64,000 nt of DNA from positions 1,614,501 to 1,678,500 of the forward strand of contig NZ_CP101114.1 in assembly GCF_024297065.1 (NCBI RefSeq). The letters are read 5' to 3'. Shown here piece by piece: positions 11,801 through 21,369 of the stretch. The position numbers and the translations under genes were made by a program. Source of the stretch: Bartonella harrusi. Lineage in GTDB: Bacteria > Pseudomonadota > Alphaproteobacteria > Rhizobiales > Rhizobiaceae. Below the pieces are notes generated by a model. That model was given only the letters and a program-made list of their open reading frames with translations. It ran no database searches and was not told where the DNA came from. How positions within the stretch are numbered: position 1 is the first letter of the stretch; the number at the start of each line of letters is the position of its first letter.

Positions 11801-11976
11801 TTGCGGATACATTTTATCTTGATCCTACCGGTTCTTCAATCGAAGGAGGCATTGGTGTTAATGCCTCTCTCTCTGAGAATATTGTTCTCCATGGTGATAT
11901 TAGCTATCGGCAGAAACTTCAAAAAGCCGGTGTCTTTGGAACCAGTTTTTCTGGTGGAGTTCGTTATCATTTTTAA
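8872..11976 (+). CDS. Large autotransporter with Pro-rich linker
   Basis: This is a 1034-residue autotransporter. The signal peptide spans about residues 1-25 (NKTFLLYTLSSVLFYSSSLS). A Ser/Thr-rich low-complexity region follows to about 190. A proline-rich stretch at about 200-280 is built on repeats like PAKP, ERPEL and QPEQPKQ. A beta-helical passenger covers about 285-700, and the barrel runs from about 705 (LLPQVANYLVMPNALFSAGL) to the terminal GGVRYHF. The Pro-rich linker is absent from its paralogues and could act as a surface spacer. Passenger function is not predictable. Confidence 0.92.
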   Translation: MINKTFLLYTLSSVLFYSSSLSYALSVTSPSSTENLSSPQPRSRSLRTSPEQNISTITHSPTTIATMGIPGSTEMRTPSKRSTDSRSNTISKNSSKGTEGTSSQSHKKKTPPQSSKTVNTTSSGSELQFARMSTETPNTETNSIGSGTPYPPVPKLSENETTTGGGKSRRRQGVSLSSTSPVTGENSIPPSMPPQSVSGSSVSVPKIPAKPILAQQEAAQPVPAKPLPVLEIPERPELLQRETAQPTPMKPASIQERPVKPELEKLVPEQPEKQPEQPKQIESFQSGVVVRGGETLTLHNPKIYDKYLAVNVEGENSLLKMNGGTVTADFVALNTLRGGAIDATDILVTAQTAGLFSGNGTIKLTDSTVRVMGHYSAYGVVLKDDLYYRSKNQNIHNAEEKADAPQEEQNVANRIFLENTKLFVEHGAGIAAYGSSIKNEISLKNSQIYADILLKNDSGPASPLMLTANHSLLEGRVRALEASKTVFDLKDNTTWLLKANKNIINNDSNIDSPVSEQFSLDRKSYSKLSMLNLTDSTIMFEKPSEGGHYQTLFIGYNEQQEDKNPNVPAVYSATGSAAIHVNAKWSSLSPITKQKTDRVLIDGDVSGTTMVHVNLLEKDKKRADSRSVWEEHMDSLPLETHGISVIQVSGKANENSFKLAGDYMTMGGLPYKYTLTAYKPGTSHASQNLFGKNDQNFWDFRLQNAYLDKERKIRALLPQVANYLVMPNALFSAGLTDVNNQNTLLNNMRSVMFEAENNKKGALFLSSYGEKVTLSSNRDPLHYGYDAGVNYTALQLGTVLAALEGKDIQTHVGLFATYGKLDFTPKGMEDSDKTMLDKWSLTAYSGIQHSSGIYVNALLSYGALKGNITTALVGNAAKLDGTKTVNVSATIGQQLATGSKGLVFEPQAQLIYQNLFFKRLSDANGLEVDMDNPRQWLVRIGGRLTQAITTEEETNAFSFYGKLNILKAFGENETIKIADTFYLDPTGSSIEGGIGVNASLSENIVLHGDISYRQKLQKAGVFGTSFSGGVRYHF

Positions 11977-12011
11977 AAGAAAAGCCAGTATCAATTTTAG
12001 TAAAAAACAGC

Positions 12012-12038
12012 AAAAAGCAGCACAACGTGCTGCTTTTT
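12012..12038 (+). terminator. Intrinsic terminator
   Basis: AAAAAGCAGCAC, a 3-nt loop and GTGCTGCTTTTT form a 12-bp stem with a T-run inside the 3' arm, 36 bases after the autotransporter stop. The A/T symmetry makes it potentially bidirectional. Confidence 0.8.
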
Positions 12039-12368
12039 AGCATTAAATTTCTTTTTCTCAAAACACTCTTATAACAATACTAAAATGATAACGATGCTAA
12101 AAAACATCCACTAACAGAGAAAGACTTTTTTCATTACAAAAGAGGAATATACACTTTCCCTCTCTCCCAAATCACGCTCTTATCGTAAGGAGCAGATTTT
12201 TTTTGCAAGATAAAAATCAAAATTGCAAGAAATTATGACAGTAAATATAAAAACACTGAAAGGAGATGACCCCCATACATCCGACAGAACCGACACGCTC
12301 CGTCATTCTTTTCATCCCTGAGAACGTTCAAGCATTTACCAAACGATATTGACCGAAAAAGAATCTGA

Positions 12369-12866
12369 TCAATCTGTTTCTTTTATGCCGCCAGCACCCT
12401 GCATAGCTTGCGAAAGATTGTTTACTGCGGTCAAATGGCTTTGCAGCAATTCGCTATTACGATTTAATTTTTGCTGTAAGTCGGATAATAAATTCTCAAC
12501 CTCTTGGACAATCTCTTCATTCATGTAGCGTTTTATATCACTCATAGATTTATTCAAATCACGCAGACCACGTATTTTACATAAATTTATTTCTTCATAA
12601 TCTGGAACACTACTGCTTTCCAGCATATTGCTTTCATAATCGACCACTTGTGCCAACCCATTAACAGCAGCTACAAATTTTGTCATTGCCCATTCACGAT
12701 CAATAAGATCATTATTCAGGACTTTTGCTTTTGATGCAAAACTATCATCACCGTATTGCATTACAGACATTTTTATTTCCCCTTCCACAATCTTGTTCAC
12801 TCTTGTTCTCAAATAAGGGAGATCAAACAGCCTCTCTTCAATGTTGATACACTCAATTGCATTCAT
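12369..12866 (-). CDS. Hypothetical coiled-coil protein
   Basis: This is a 165-residue soluble, acidic protein of no family I recognise. It has no signal peptide or membrane segment. The C-terminal half (about 95-155) is strongly heptad-like (EIVQEVENLLSDLQQKLNRN), predicting a coiled coil. No strong ribosome binding site is seen before the ATG. It is isolated, with ~390 bases of empty DNA to its left and more than 2 kb to its right. It may be accessory phage or island content; a genuine gene is likely but unproven. Confidence 0.55.
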   Translation of the reverse strand: MNAIECINIEERLFDLPYLRTRVNKIVEGEIKMSVMQYGDDSFASKAKVLNNDLIDREWAMTKFVAAVNGLAQVVDYESNMLESSSVPDYEEINLCKIRGLRDLNKSMSDIKRYMNEEIVQEVENLLSDLQQKLNRNSELLQSHLTAVNNLSQAMQGAGGIKETD

Positions 12867-13110
12867 TGTGCGACTATTGCCCCGACAAAAAGCACGATAA
12901 CCGTTAAAAGCGTATATCTCTTCAATTCTTAACGCATGATATGAAAATATTTTTTCTTTGCTCCAAAACCACCATTGACGCGATACCCATTTGCAAAAAC
13001 GCTACAAATCCTCAAACCAACACGTAATGGATATCAGAAATCTTTAATTTGTTTTGCCTCTCTTCAACAAAAATGACAACGTGTTGATGCCAACAAAAAT
13101 TTGTAGTATA

Positions 13111-13195
13111 TTAACGCGCTAACGCGTTAAGCTCCTTAAAGATTTCAACTTTCACCCTTCTCATTTTTTAATTTCACTACGCACGTGACACGTGC
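13111..13195. promoter_or_regulatory. Two palindromes, possible protein-binding sites
   Basis: TTAACGCG-CTAA-CGCGTTAA (13111-13130) and GCACGTG-A-CACGTGC (13181-13195) are perfect inverted repeats 50 bases apart in AT-rich DNA. They could be operators or parts of an old plasmid locus, given the parA pair 2 kb away. No adjacent gene makes the role clear. Confidence 0.35.
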
Positions 13196-13784
13196 ATACT
13201 TTTTTGTACACACAGGACCAGCCACATCCTTTCAGAAAGATGAACTCTCTTCACTTGGCTTCCCCTGCTCACACAAGCAGTATTCCACAACGTAAAATAA
13301 TCAATGATGACCCTTTTTCAATTATCATTCGCTTTTCTTTGCAATAAACGACTATATAAGATTTTATCAACTCTTTCAAGAGCTTCTAAACAACACACAG
13401 TTCTATGGTTTTTCAACATCATCTCTCTCACAACACTTGTATATTGATATTTTTCGTTTTTGATTGACAATTTATCTTTTTGCAGATTATTTCACTCCAT
13501 AACATGAAGCACACTGATAAATATCGCTTCTAGATATTTAAATGATACGTACAAAAAAGTGATAAGAATAATAACTTCCTCTGCTAAACAAAGCTTCTAC
13601 TATAAATTTGCTTTTTATTTCCTCTTCAAGATGAAATTCTATAGTCGTTCTTCTCTTTCACTGATTATATTTGCTATTGCTTCATAAAAAAACAACTTGA
13701 GCCCATCTTCTTACAGTGTAAAATCAATCAGAAAATCTGTATAAAAGAATTGTTAGCACACGAACTCAGTATAAAAAACAACAT

Positions 13785-13935
13785 ATTGATTTATAAGGGT
13801 AATTTTTCATTTTGCATGTTGAATGAGAGCCTCAAATATCCTAAGATCCCCTTATTCAAACCTTGTTTATGTTGGATCAATCAAAATCATCCCCTTGCAC
13901 ATCACAAATGGAATAAGCGTGTGGATAAAACAGAC
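13785..13935 (+). repeat. Integrase-linked dispersed repeat
   Basis: The stretch matches 57858-58010 in the same orientation: TTGATTTATAA, the CTCAAATATCCTAAGATCCCC region, GGATCAATCAAAATCATCCC, then CTTGCACATCACAAATGG. Only the non-coding lead-in to the integrase fragment is kept here. Confidence 0.75.
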
Positions 13936-15054
13936 CATGGATTAGCAAGAAGAACCGGATTTTTATAAAATACCTTACAAAACACCAACCATACCGCAAC
14001 TGGCTCTGCGATTTCTTATCCTTACAGGTACTCGACCAAATCCTTTGCGTCATTTTTATAAAATCAGATTGAAAGCAAAAAAGCGTCAAAGGAAAACAAT
14101 TTCATTTATAAGCAGCTATATGCAGCGTTTTGTTGATGAAAATTGATTTTGCACGCTTGAAAGGTGCAAAAACTATAAAAATTTTGATAAAAAACCAACA
14201 CTTCTTTCCATGACCCATAGCATAAAACAAACAAGTACTCTCCTTTTTCTCTACGTTAAAAAATGAAGAAACCTTCCTATCTCAATAGGATAACAAACGA
14301 ATTTCTTAGAAAGAGAAGTTATATTAACTGACCATTTAAGACACCACTAAATTTGACAAGAAAATTCTTTTTTAATAGCGCGTTCAACTTTATTGTTCTA
14401 TATTCGGTTGATACAAAAGAAAATGAGAAACAAACAAACAGAGCATCGTATTTTAGACACGAATGCACCTTCTCTCTCCATTCTAAAGGACAAAATTGTA
14501 CGATACGACAGAAAATAAAGAGGCTCTCTTAAAATTAACCAGTGTATTAAACTGCACAACTTGATTTTGCAAGTATCATCATAATCTAAAATGCATTGAT
14601 CAATTGACTTTCTCACCTCTTTCATGACACGCATCACCATACGCGGTTATGAAAATTTTACATGTTATGCATTCCATCAACACTGAGAATGCTACATAAC
14701 AATCGGTGACATTCTTCCACGCCTTTTTATTATTCAATAATCATGCACTTTAAGGAAAAGAGTTTTATGGAAACTAAAGTGTATGAGAATCTAAATCATA
14801 CAAAAATGTCCCCTTTCACAAAGCGCTTAATATTGGTTTCCGCATAATAAAAGGGGCAGCATTATATCCACCATCCCTATAATCTATAATAAAGAATGAG
14901 ATAATACTACGCAATTTACGCAATCCAGTTCTCAATGCAAAGAAACAGAACAATATAAAGAAAATTCATAAGATATCCGACCCATATTGATACCTTCTTT
15001 GCTTTTTAGAAAGATAAAGTCAATCAATGGAAGCTTATTATTATCTATTGCTTT

Positions 15055-15285
15055 TTATAATTTCCCATATTTTTCTGAAAGCAATTCACGCACCTCATCT
15101 GCTATTTTTGTTCCACGACTTGCACAACTCACCTTAATCAAGCGATGTAAACTTTCTGGAACATCAATAGTAAGGCGCTTCATAGCACCATCCTTATTAT
15201 CTTTATGGCTTTCTACCCACGCATCAGCTGTTAAAGGAATTGATGTATGCGTTGGCTTCGTACCAATCTTAATTTTTTTATTCAT
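15055..15285 (-). CDS. Ribbon-helix-helix partition partner
   Basis: A 76-residue basic protein whose C-terminal ~45 residues fit a ribbon-helix-helix DNA-binding fold (MKRLTIDVPESLHRLIKVSC, then helices to LLSEKYGKL). The N-terminal ~30 residues look flexible. The gene overlaps the stop of the upstream parA by 4 bases, so the pair is translationally coupled. In plasmids, small RHH proteins beside ParA bind the centromere and repress the operon (ParG/Omega type), and that is the likely role here. It is chromosomally placed, so it may be a plasmid leftover. Confidence 0.75.
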   Translation of the reverse strand: MNKKIKIGTKPTHTSIPLTADAWVESHKDNKDGAMKRLTIDVPESLHRLIKVSCASRGTKIADEVRELLSEKYGKL

Positions 15286-15911
15286 TGTGCTAACTCCTTG
15301 ATTTCCGCTGCAACGGCTTCAATCTCTGCTGCTGCGGGTCCTTGCTTATCAACTTCATAAACGACCTTCCCCTGTGCTGCGGCTTCCGCAAACACAACAC
15401 GCTGTGCAACGCTCGCAGAAAGAACATGCTCTGAATACACTCCAAGGGACTCCCCCACATCACGCCCTATTGCCGTATTGACTATCTTACGATTAATAAC
15501 AAAAGCAGATTGCAAATTTTCTTTATAGACACGTGCTTCGCCAATAAGTTTGACAATTCCATCAGCCGCCCAAATATCATATGGACTGGGTTGAACAGGA
15601 ATAAGAACCAAATCTGAAGCCATAAGAGCACTACGCGCAAGATCCGTCACCCGTGGAGGGCCATCAATAAAAATATGATCATAATCACAACCAATCTGTG
15701 TGATCTCTTTGTGAACCGTTGCCCGTGGCAAACCAACCACTGGAAATAAAGGAGCCTCTTCACGGGCCGCAGCCCAATCCAATGCACTTCCCTGTGGATC
15801 AACATCAATCAGCAACACACGAGCTCCACTCCGTGCAAAGCTGGCAGCAAGATTCACGCTCAATGTGGTTTTCCCTACCCCTCCTTTTTGATTCAAAAGT
15901 CCAATGATCAT
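15282..15911 (-). CDS. parA: ParA-family partition ATPase
   Basis: A 209-residue ParA/Soj-type ATPase. The deviant Walker A is at residues 9-16 (KGGVGKTT, with signature Lys), the A' motif is LIDVDPQGSALDW near 36-48, and Walker B-like HIFIDGPP is near 79-86. The length and absence of an N-terminal HTH match small type Ib plasmid ParAs, which rely on a separate RHH protein for DNA binding; that partner is encoded immediately downstream. It would position a plasmid or island using ATP-dependent nucleoid binding. All motifs are intact, so it may be active despite the surrounding decay. Confidence 0.9.
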   Translation of the reverse strand: MIIGLLNQKGGVGKTTLSVNLAASFARSGARVLLIDVDPQGSALDWAAAREEAPLFPVVGLPRATVHKEITQIGCDYDHIFIDGPPRVTDLARSALMASDLVLIPVQPSPYDIWAADGIVKLIGEARVYKENLQSAFVINRKIVNTAIGRDVGESLGVYSEHVLSASVAQRVVFAEAAAQGKVVYEVDKQGPAAAEIEAVAAEIKELAQ

Positions 15912-15959
15912 GCATAACGCCTTTCAGTATTATCGTTTTTACGATTATACTGAAAAGAA

Positions 15960-16362
15960 CAAAGGAGGCAAGCACCCAAAGTATATAAAATAATCCCCTT
16001 CCTCTCTTATAGATAAAAACGACACGCCTGCCTGTACCCTCCCGCATTGAAGACCATCATCCTTCCCTTCTAACCGCTGATACAACCGACAAAAGAAAAA
16101 GCAGAGCACTCCAAAAACGCATCATCAATTGAGATTCACATTTTTGGATTTCTCAAGCACAAAAAGGAACAAAAGAGGCAAGCACAAAAACTATGCAAAA
16201 CAATCCCCTTCCTCTCTTATAGATAAAAACGACACGCCTGTACCCTCCCGCATTGAAGACCATCATCCCTCCCTTCTAACCGCTGATACAACCGACAAAA
16301 GAAAAAGCAGAGCACTCCAAAAACGCATCATCAATTGAGATTCACATTTTTGGATTTCTCAA
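15960..16362. repeat. Tandem duplication, ~206-bp unit
   Basis: Two adjacent copies (about 15960-16160 and 16170-16362) share long identical runs such as AATCCCCTTCCTCTCTTATA and CACATTTTTGGATTTCTCAA. They differ by a 4-base indel (GCCTGCCTGTACC against GCCTGTACC) and a few substitutions. No gene is inside; the frames here are by-products. Confidence 0.85.
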
Positions 16363-16374
16363 GTAATACTTTTC

Positions 16375-16849
16375 ATGAAAGACTTCGTCGTTCTACCACA
16401 CCCCAAAAATTTGAAAAAATCCTCTAAAATCAAGTTTTCCTCTTTTTATTCAGAAAGATACAAAGTGAATGATAATGGAAAAAGGGTAATCAACAATTAT
16501 TTGAAGTTATCTTTTTGATAATGTCGCGTGACGATGTTGAGAAAGTATTTTTCGTGTACTATGTAATCAGCAACATTGGTTTTCTCCTAAGAGCGCATTT
16601 TCTGCAAAGACAATAAAGACAATGAGGCAATATATCCAATGCTCAGATAATAATCAGCGGAGAAGATGAAGTATAAAACAAAAAAAATACCTGTAAAATC
16701 CCTGTTATTTTTCCAACCAACTTTATTCTCCTCGACAGATGACGCATTTCTGTTAAAGTCTTCTCACAAAAAGTTTCATGCTGCTCGTGCTTTTTGGTAA
16801 TCAAACATGAAAACATCATAAAAAGAGAGCGTATCGGAGAGTAACAAAA
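16375..16849. other. Intergenic stretch before a core gene block
   Basis: I see no gene. The last 30 bases carry a clear ribosome binding site region (CGGAGAG) for the next gene, and its promoter presumably lies within the preceding 200 bases. Confidence 0.5.
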
Positions 16850-17179
16850 ATGAACTTACAACAAATTGGCCCTGATATTTTTACCAGCGGACAAATCAGT
16901 GTTGAAAACATCAAAACACTAGCACAAGCTGGCTTTAAAACGATTATTTGTAACCGCCCCGATCAAGAAGATCCTGATCAACCTGATTTTTCTATCATTA
17001 AAGCAGCAGCACAAGAATATGGGATAACAGCCTATCATATTCCTATCGTGCCCCCTAGCATAAAAAAAACAGATATTGAAACCATGAAAACAATCTTAGA
17101 AACAGCATCAACACCTCTTCTCGCCTATTGTTACAAGGGAACACGCTCCCTACATCTTTACCGTTTAGCCTGCCTTTAA
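16850..17179 (+). CDS. DUF442 / beta-lactamase hydrolase-like phosphatase
   Basis: A 109-residue protein of the DUF442 (BLH, TIGR01244) type, with a dual-specificity-phosphatase-like fold. It shows the family's order: INxSGQI-like start (DIFTSGQISVENIKTLAQAG), FKTIICNRPDQE, and the active-site loop CYKGTRS near residues 98-104, with nucleophilic Cys and phosphate-binding Arg of a CX4R signature. In other alphaproteobacteria relatives are linked to sulfide or cell-envelope stress; the substrate here is unknown. The ATG follows a GGAGAG ribosome binding site. Confidence 0.8.
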   Translation: MNLQQIGPDIFTSGQISVENIKTLAQAGFKTIICNRPDQEDPDQPDFSIIKAAAQEYGITAYHIPIVPPSIKKTDIETMKTILETASTPLLAYCYKGTRSLHLYRLACL

Positions 17180-17225
17180 TCATCTGTCTTAACGGATCAT
17201 AAAGAAACAAGCAGTAAACTTGCAA

Positions 17226-17432
17226 ATGATCATAAAAGCCAAAGAACTTCATAAGTTTACGAAAAAAATCATGCTGAAATCAGATCTCCAGACCGTTGAT
17301 TCTCCCTCTCAACAACGAAAAACGCATATACTCCATGATGTTTTAGAATATATCTTCGTGCTCATAGTCAGCGTGAGTGCTCTTTTTGCCGCTCTGCTCT
17401 CCTTTTTTGATCAACTTAGACCCTATCTTTAA
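17226..17432 (+). CDS. Possible small membrane protein
   Basis: A 68-codon frame (ATG at 17226; an alternative ATG is at 17271) with a charged N-terminus and one clear transmembrane helix near the C-terminus (EYIFVLIVSVSALFAALLSF). It converges on ribF and overlaps its 3' end by 17 bases. The ribosome binding site is weak. The hydrophobic helix argues for a real peptide; the convergent overlap argues for caution. Confidence 0.4.
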   Translation: MIIKAKELHKFTKKIMLKSDLQTVDSPSQQRKTHILHDVLEYIFVLIVSVSALFAALLSFFDQLRPYL

Positions 17433-18417
17433 AAGTAAGCAGCTGATCCAACTGCGACACGGGTTGTACTGTTGCCAAAATTGCTTTTGCTGCTTTTTCA
17501 TCGCGTCGCATTTGCGCAATCAAAGGCTCAAGCCCATCAAATTTTTCTTGCCCTCGTAAAAACTGGAAGAAAGAAACGGTGCAACTTTCTCCATAAAGAT
17601 CACCATCGAAATCAAATAAATAAGTTTCCAGAAGCGGCGCGCCATTTTTAACAACTGTCGGACGACAACCAAAACTTGCAACCCCATCATGCAAAATACC
17701 GTTAGCACGACGCAAACGTACCGCATAAACACCATGTACCAAACTAGCTTGAAGAGGCAACATCTGATTAGCGGTAGGAAATCCCAACAGGCGCCCTAGT
17801 TTTTCACCCTGAATAACATTTGCACACACGCGATAATGATACCCTAACAAATGGGCTGCTTTTTCGACCATTCCCTGTGAAAGCAGCTTACGAATAGAAC
17901 TTGAAGAAATGATCACCTGTTGTTGCTCTTGTGTGTGAGAGACACAAGGAACGTACACAACCTCAAAACCGCATTCTTTTCCCCTTTGACAAAGAAGCTG
18001 CGCATCTCCACTTTTCTGATGACCAAAGTGAAAATTTTCACCTGTTACCACAACGGAAACATCAAAAACTTGTTTTAAAATCATATGGATAAATTGGTCT
18101 GCTGCAAGAGCAGCAAAATCTGTATCAAAGGGCTGTTCAATCACCCCATTAAATCCCATGATTTCAAAAATTTCAGCTTTTTCAGCTGCTTGTGTCAAAC
18201 GATCAACAGGGGCTGAAGGGCAAAAAAAACTTCTTGGATGTGGCTCAAAGGTTAAAACAACCGCGGGTTTATTTTTCAGACGTGCGAAATCGAGTGCTTT
18301 TTGAAGCACTTCCTGATGACCACAATGAACACCATCAAAATTTCCAAGTGCCAACACAGCTCCTCGCCAAGGCAAAGGAAGCCTATCAATCCCCTGAAGA
18401 CGCAAAAAATCAGACAT
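17416..18417 (-). CDS. ribF: Bifunctional riboflavin kinase / FAD synthetase
   Basis: RibF makes FMN from riboflavin and then FAD. The N-terminal FAD synthetase part has the nucleotidyltransferase signature LALGNFDGVHCGHQEVL and VLTFEPHPRSFF. The C-terminal flavokinase part begins near GEKLGRLLGFPTAN and includes GVYAVRL and LETYLFDFDGDLYGE. I place the start at the ATG at 18417, giving 333 residues, because it overlaps the upstream HAD stop codon as TAATG, a typical coupled junction. An in-frame GTG five codons earlier is possible. The two genes form a short operon. Confidence 0.95.
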   Translation of the reverse strand: MSDFLRLQGIDRLPLPWRGAVLALGNFDGVHCGHQEVLQKALDFARLKNKPAVVLTFEPHPRSFFCPSAPVDRLTQAAEKAEIFEIMGFNGVIEQPFDTDFAALAADQFIHMILKQVFDVSVVVTGENFHFGHQKSGDAQLLCQRGKECGFEVVYVPCVSHTQEQQQVIISSSSIRKLLSQGMVEKAAHLLGYHYRVCANVIQGEKLGRLLGFPTANQMLPLQASLVHGVYAVRLRRANGILHDGVASFGCRPTVVKNGAPLLETYLFDFDGDLYGESCTVSFFQFLRGQEKFDGLEPLIAQMRRDEKAAKAILATVQPVSQLDQLLTFKDRV

Positions 18418-19262
18418 TATTGCAGGGCCCACATGATGGCTTGAGGCTTATAACCATGACGTTCAAGAAAAGAGTACAAAGCTTGTTTATCCACGACACC
18501 ATTTTGCATATAGTCATAACGATGAATTCCCCCCATAATATAAAGGGTATCAAGACCAAAATGAATAGCCCCTTTAATATCGGTCAAAAGACCATCACCA
18601 ATAGCTAACACCTGACTTTTTTCTGCTGTTCCACGAATTTTTTGCAATTTTTCAAAGGCACATTCATAAATAGGCGCATAAGGTTTACCAGCAATACGGA
18701 CCTCCCCCCCTAATTGTTGGTAAAGACACGCCAACGCACCAGCACACCAAAACTCCTGATGCCCGTAATGGACGATTACATCAGGATTAGCACAAATGAA
18801 AGGCAAATTACGCGCTCGCATACGGTGAAACATCTCCTCATAAGCAGAGGGTTCTTTATCAAGATCTTCAAGAAAACCACTACAAACAACGACAGAGGCT
18901 TCCCATTCCTCAACCAACTCACATTCTAATCCTTCAAACAACATCAAATCCCGCTGCTGACCAATAAAGAAAACTTTACGCGGTGCAGCGCGAATAAGAT
19001 CGCGCGTCACATCCCCTGAAGTAATAATAGCATCATAATAATCACTATGCACATTCATGTCTTGTAATTGAGCAATAACATTGTCCCGTGGTCGCGGTGA
19101 ATTGGTCAATAAAATGACACTTTTTCCCATCTGTCGAATTTTGTGCAAGACTTGCAATGCGGGTTCAAATGCATGCACACCGTTATGCACAACACCCCAA
19201 ACATCGCAAAAAACAGCATCGTAATCGGCTATAACAGTATCAATATGGGTAAGTTCATTCAT
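18417..19262 (-). CDS. HAD-superfamily class IIA sugar phosphatase-like
   Basis: A 281-residue HAD-IIA hydrolase (TIGR01459 style). Motif I is FCDVWGVVHNG near residues 17-27 (Asp nucleophile; the second Asp of DxD is replaced by Trp, as is usual in this subgroup). Motif II is ILLTNSPRP, and motif III with the acidic pair is near LAIGDGLLTDIKGA. The C2 cap lies between. The physiological substrate is unknown. It is coupled to ribF downstream, a pairing I recall from other Rhizobiales. Confidence 0.85.
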   Translation of the reverse strand: MNELTHIDTVIADYDAVFCDVWGVVHNGVHAFEPALQVLHKIRQMGKSVILLTNSPRPRDNVIAQLQDMNVHSDYYDAIITSGDVTRDLIRAAPRKVFFIGQQRDLMLFEGLECELVEEWEASVVVCSGFLEDLDKEPSAYEEMFHRMRARNLPFICANPDVIVHYGHQEFWCAGALACLYQQLGGEVRIAGKPYAPIYECAFEKLQKIRGTAEKSQVLAIGDGLLTDIKGAIHFGLDTLYIMGGIHRYDYMQNGVVDKQALYSFLERHGYKPQAIMWALQ

Positions 19263-20439
19263 CTTTCACCTGTTTATACATGGCCATTTATCAAATCCTC
19301 TTTCATATTGTAAAACTCCTTATCGAAAGAGTGTTCTTCTGTCATCTGCTTTCTCAACATTCTCTTTTTTCTCTAAAGTTTCGCAAACTTTAATAAAGAA
19401 AATCATTTTTTGTACGTACAAATTTTGATTATCAAATACGATCTCAATGATACATGAAAAAAGCATGAATTATAACAGAATATCTTTTATCATTTATTGA
19501 TCTTTATTTTTTTGGATATTAAATTGTTAGGAATTCTCTCTCTAAAAGACAAACAGAGAGCGATAATTTTTGCATTTTCTTCATTGTTTAAAGAACAATT
19601 CTTTACGATAGAAAAAAATTCTACTTCTAATACACAAAATATATAAATAATATATAATCAAGAAGCGTCGTATATTGTTCAAAAAATGGAGTACACATAT
19701 TAACAAATGCGCTCTTCCTGTAACATTCATTGATAAAAATCTTGAAAGGAGACAATGGGCTTATGATCCTCAGTCTTCCATTCCCTCAACAATATCAGCA
19801 ATCTTGGTACTGTATTCTACACCCCCTGTATAGAAACACAAGATATGCAAACGGATAATAACACGATTCTAAAATTTTAAGAGTATAATACATTTTGAAC
19901 AACAAATCATAACTCTTCAATGATATCCAATAAGAACCGTTATATGTTTTAAGTCCTGTTTGTAACGAAAAATATACTTTCCGCATAAAACGATACCCCT
20001 TGAATCGAGAAAGAGGAGAAGAGAAAAGCGTTCATTTGATAAAACATTGCGAAAGCGAAGAAAAAAATTCAAAGGAAGCACAGCAAAATTTCTTTCACAT
20101 CACACACGAAAAAAGCGGTATTGAAGGACACACTCTTCACTTTTCTCTTAGAAAGAGCTAAACTGGCTAAAAGCATATGAAGAATGATAAAAAATAAATT
20201 TCCCATACTCTTTATTGTTTTAGTGAATATGCTTAAAATCTAAGCTAAAATTTAAAGTCTTAAAAACAGGACGCGCTTTCACAATCGCATCAAATATAGA
20301 GACTATTCTGGATTTTAGCACTCCATTTCTCAAGAACTCTTATAACACTACGTGTCCTACATTTATAGGCAGTCCCAGCTTTTGGATGGGAGTAAATGGA
20401 GTGCGTATATCGATTTGGATAATTTCTAAAACCGGTAAA
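19263..20439. other. Gene-poor stretch
   Basis: No convincing gene on either strand. The minus frame at 19795-19986 has no recognisable content. The first ~200 bases should contain the promoter of the HAD-ribF operon. Confidence 0.45.
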
Positions 20440-20990
20440 AGCCCCTCATTGAGGAAGAATATAAAAGACGTAAAAGTGAAAACCAACTCCAGCTTTACCA
20501 CCATTTTTGCGTTCAGCCTCACCGCTTTCAAAAGCATCTAGAGCAATAACTTTTAAAGAATGCAGATTACGCATTGCTTCACGCTTTTGTTTGTCAGATT
20601 CTTAAATAAGATCATAGCCCTCGTGTAAAACAGAACGCCATTGGGTTGCACATTCACGGGCTTTTTTTAAAAGGAATATTTCTTAAAGCACCCAAACCCA
20701 TTTCACGATACCGCCCGTGGATAGTATAGCGTAAAAACCATTGTGGCACCACCATCTTTACGCTTATGAAGGTACAAGCCGGCACTATCATACTCTTTAC
20801 CGGCCCCCAATGTCGCCGATAACCCTTGGTATTGAGACGTTTCATAACAGCCATTTTTACGCCTTTCTAAACGTTTTTTATCGACACGCCAGCCCCACTT
20901 ATGACATGCAGAAACATAATTTCACTTGATTCAACAAAAGAGAATTTAAGATGAGAGAATCTTACAATATTCGGGGGTCTCATTCAACAT
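20440..20990 (-). pseudogene. Integrase N-terminal remnant with repeat flank
   Basis: A fairly long decayed copy of the integrase fragment at 57948-58436. On the minus strand it encodes pieces matching YRRHWGPVKSMIVPACTFIS, RYTIHGRYREMGLGALR and, further on, a match to ALDAFESRKAELKNDGK, in several frames. Its upstream flank repeats the GAGAATCTTACAATATTCGG and AAATTATCGTTATAAA signatures. Stops and frameshifts make it non-functional. Confidence 0.75.
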
Positions 20991-21369
20991 GTAAAACGAT
21001 AAATTATCGTTATAAAACAAAGCATTGTCTACTTTTAGCCGCACCTGATATTACGTTTACACTTTTTGCGTGATATTCGGCAAGAAAATGCATCATCACT
21101 TCAGAACTTCTACAAAACACGGTTAACTGAAAAACGGCTGAGCCCTATTGGCCTTTTCCTTCTTTTCATGATTTCATTACAATTTTTAAAGATCAAGGGG
21201 GGTAAATATCCTTTTTTCTTCTCCACTCTTCTCAAAAATCAAATTGGCTAAACCACAATTTCCCTCACGCTTTTTGCCTTGCACTTGTACTTTTCTACAT
21301 CGCAAATTGTCAATTTTTATCATCTGCCATACTGATCTTTTGTCATAATCACCATTTTTTCTGAAAACC

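Larger units (their letters stand above)
12867..15054. other. 2.2-kb gene-poor stretch with palindromes
   Basis: I find no convincing gene. Visible content is two palindromes at 13111-13195, an integrase-linked repeat at about 13785-13935, and otherwise AT-rich sequence with scattered stops. The frame at 13750-13968 is that repeat read through, not a gene. Confidence 0.5.
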
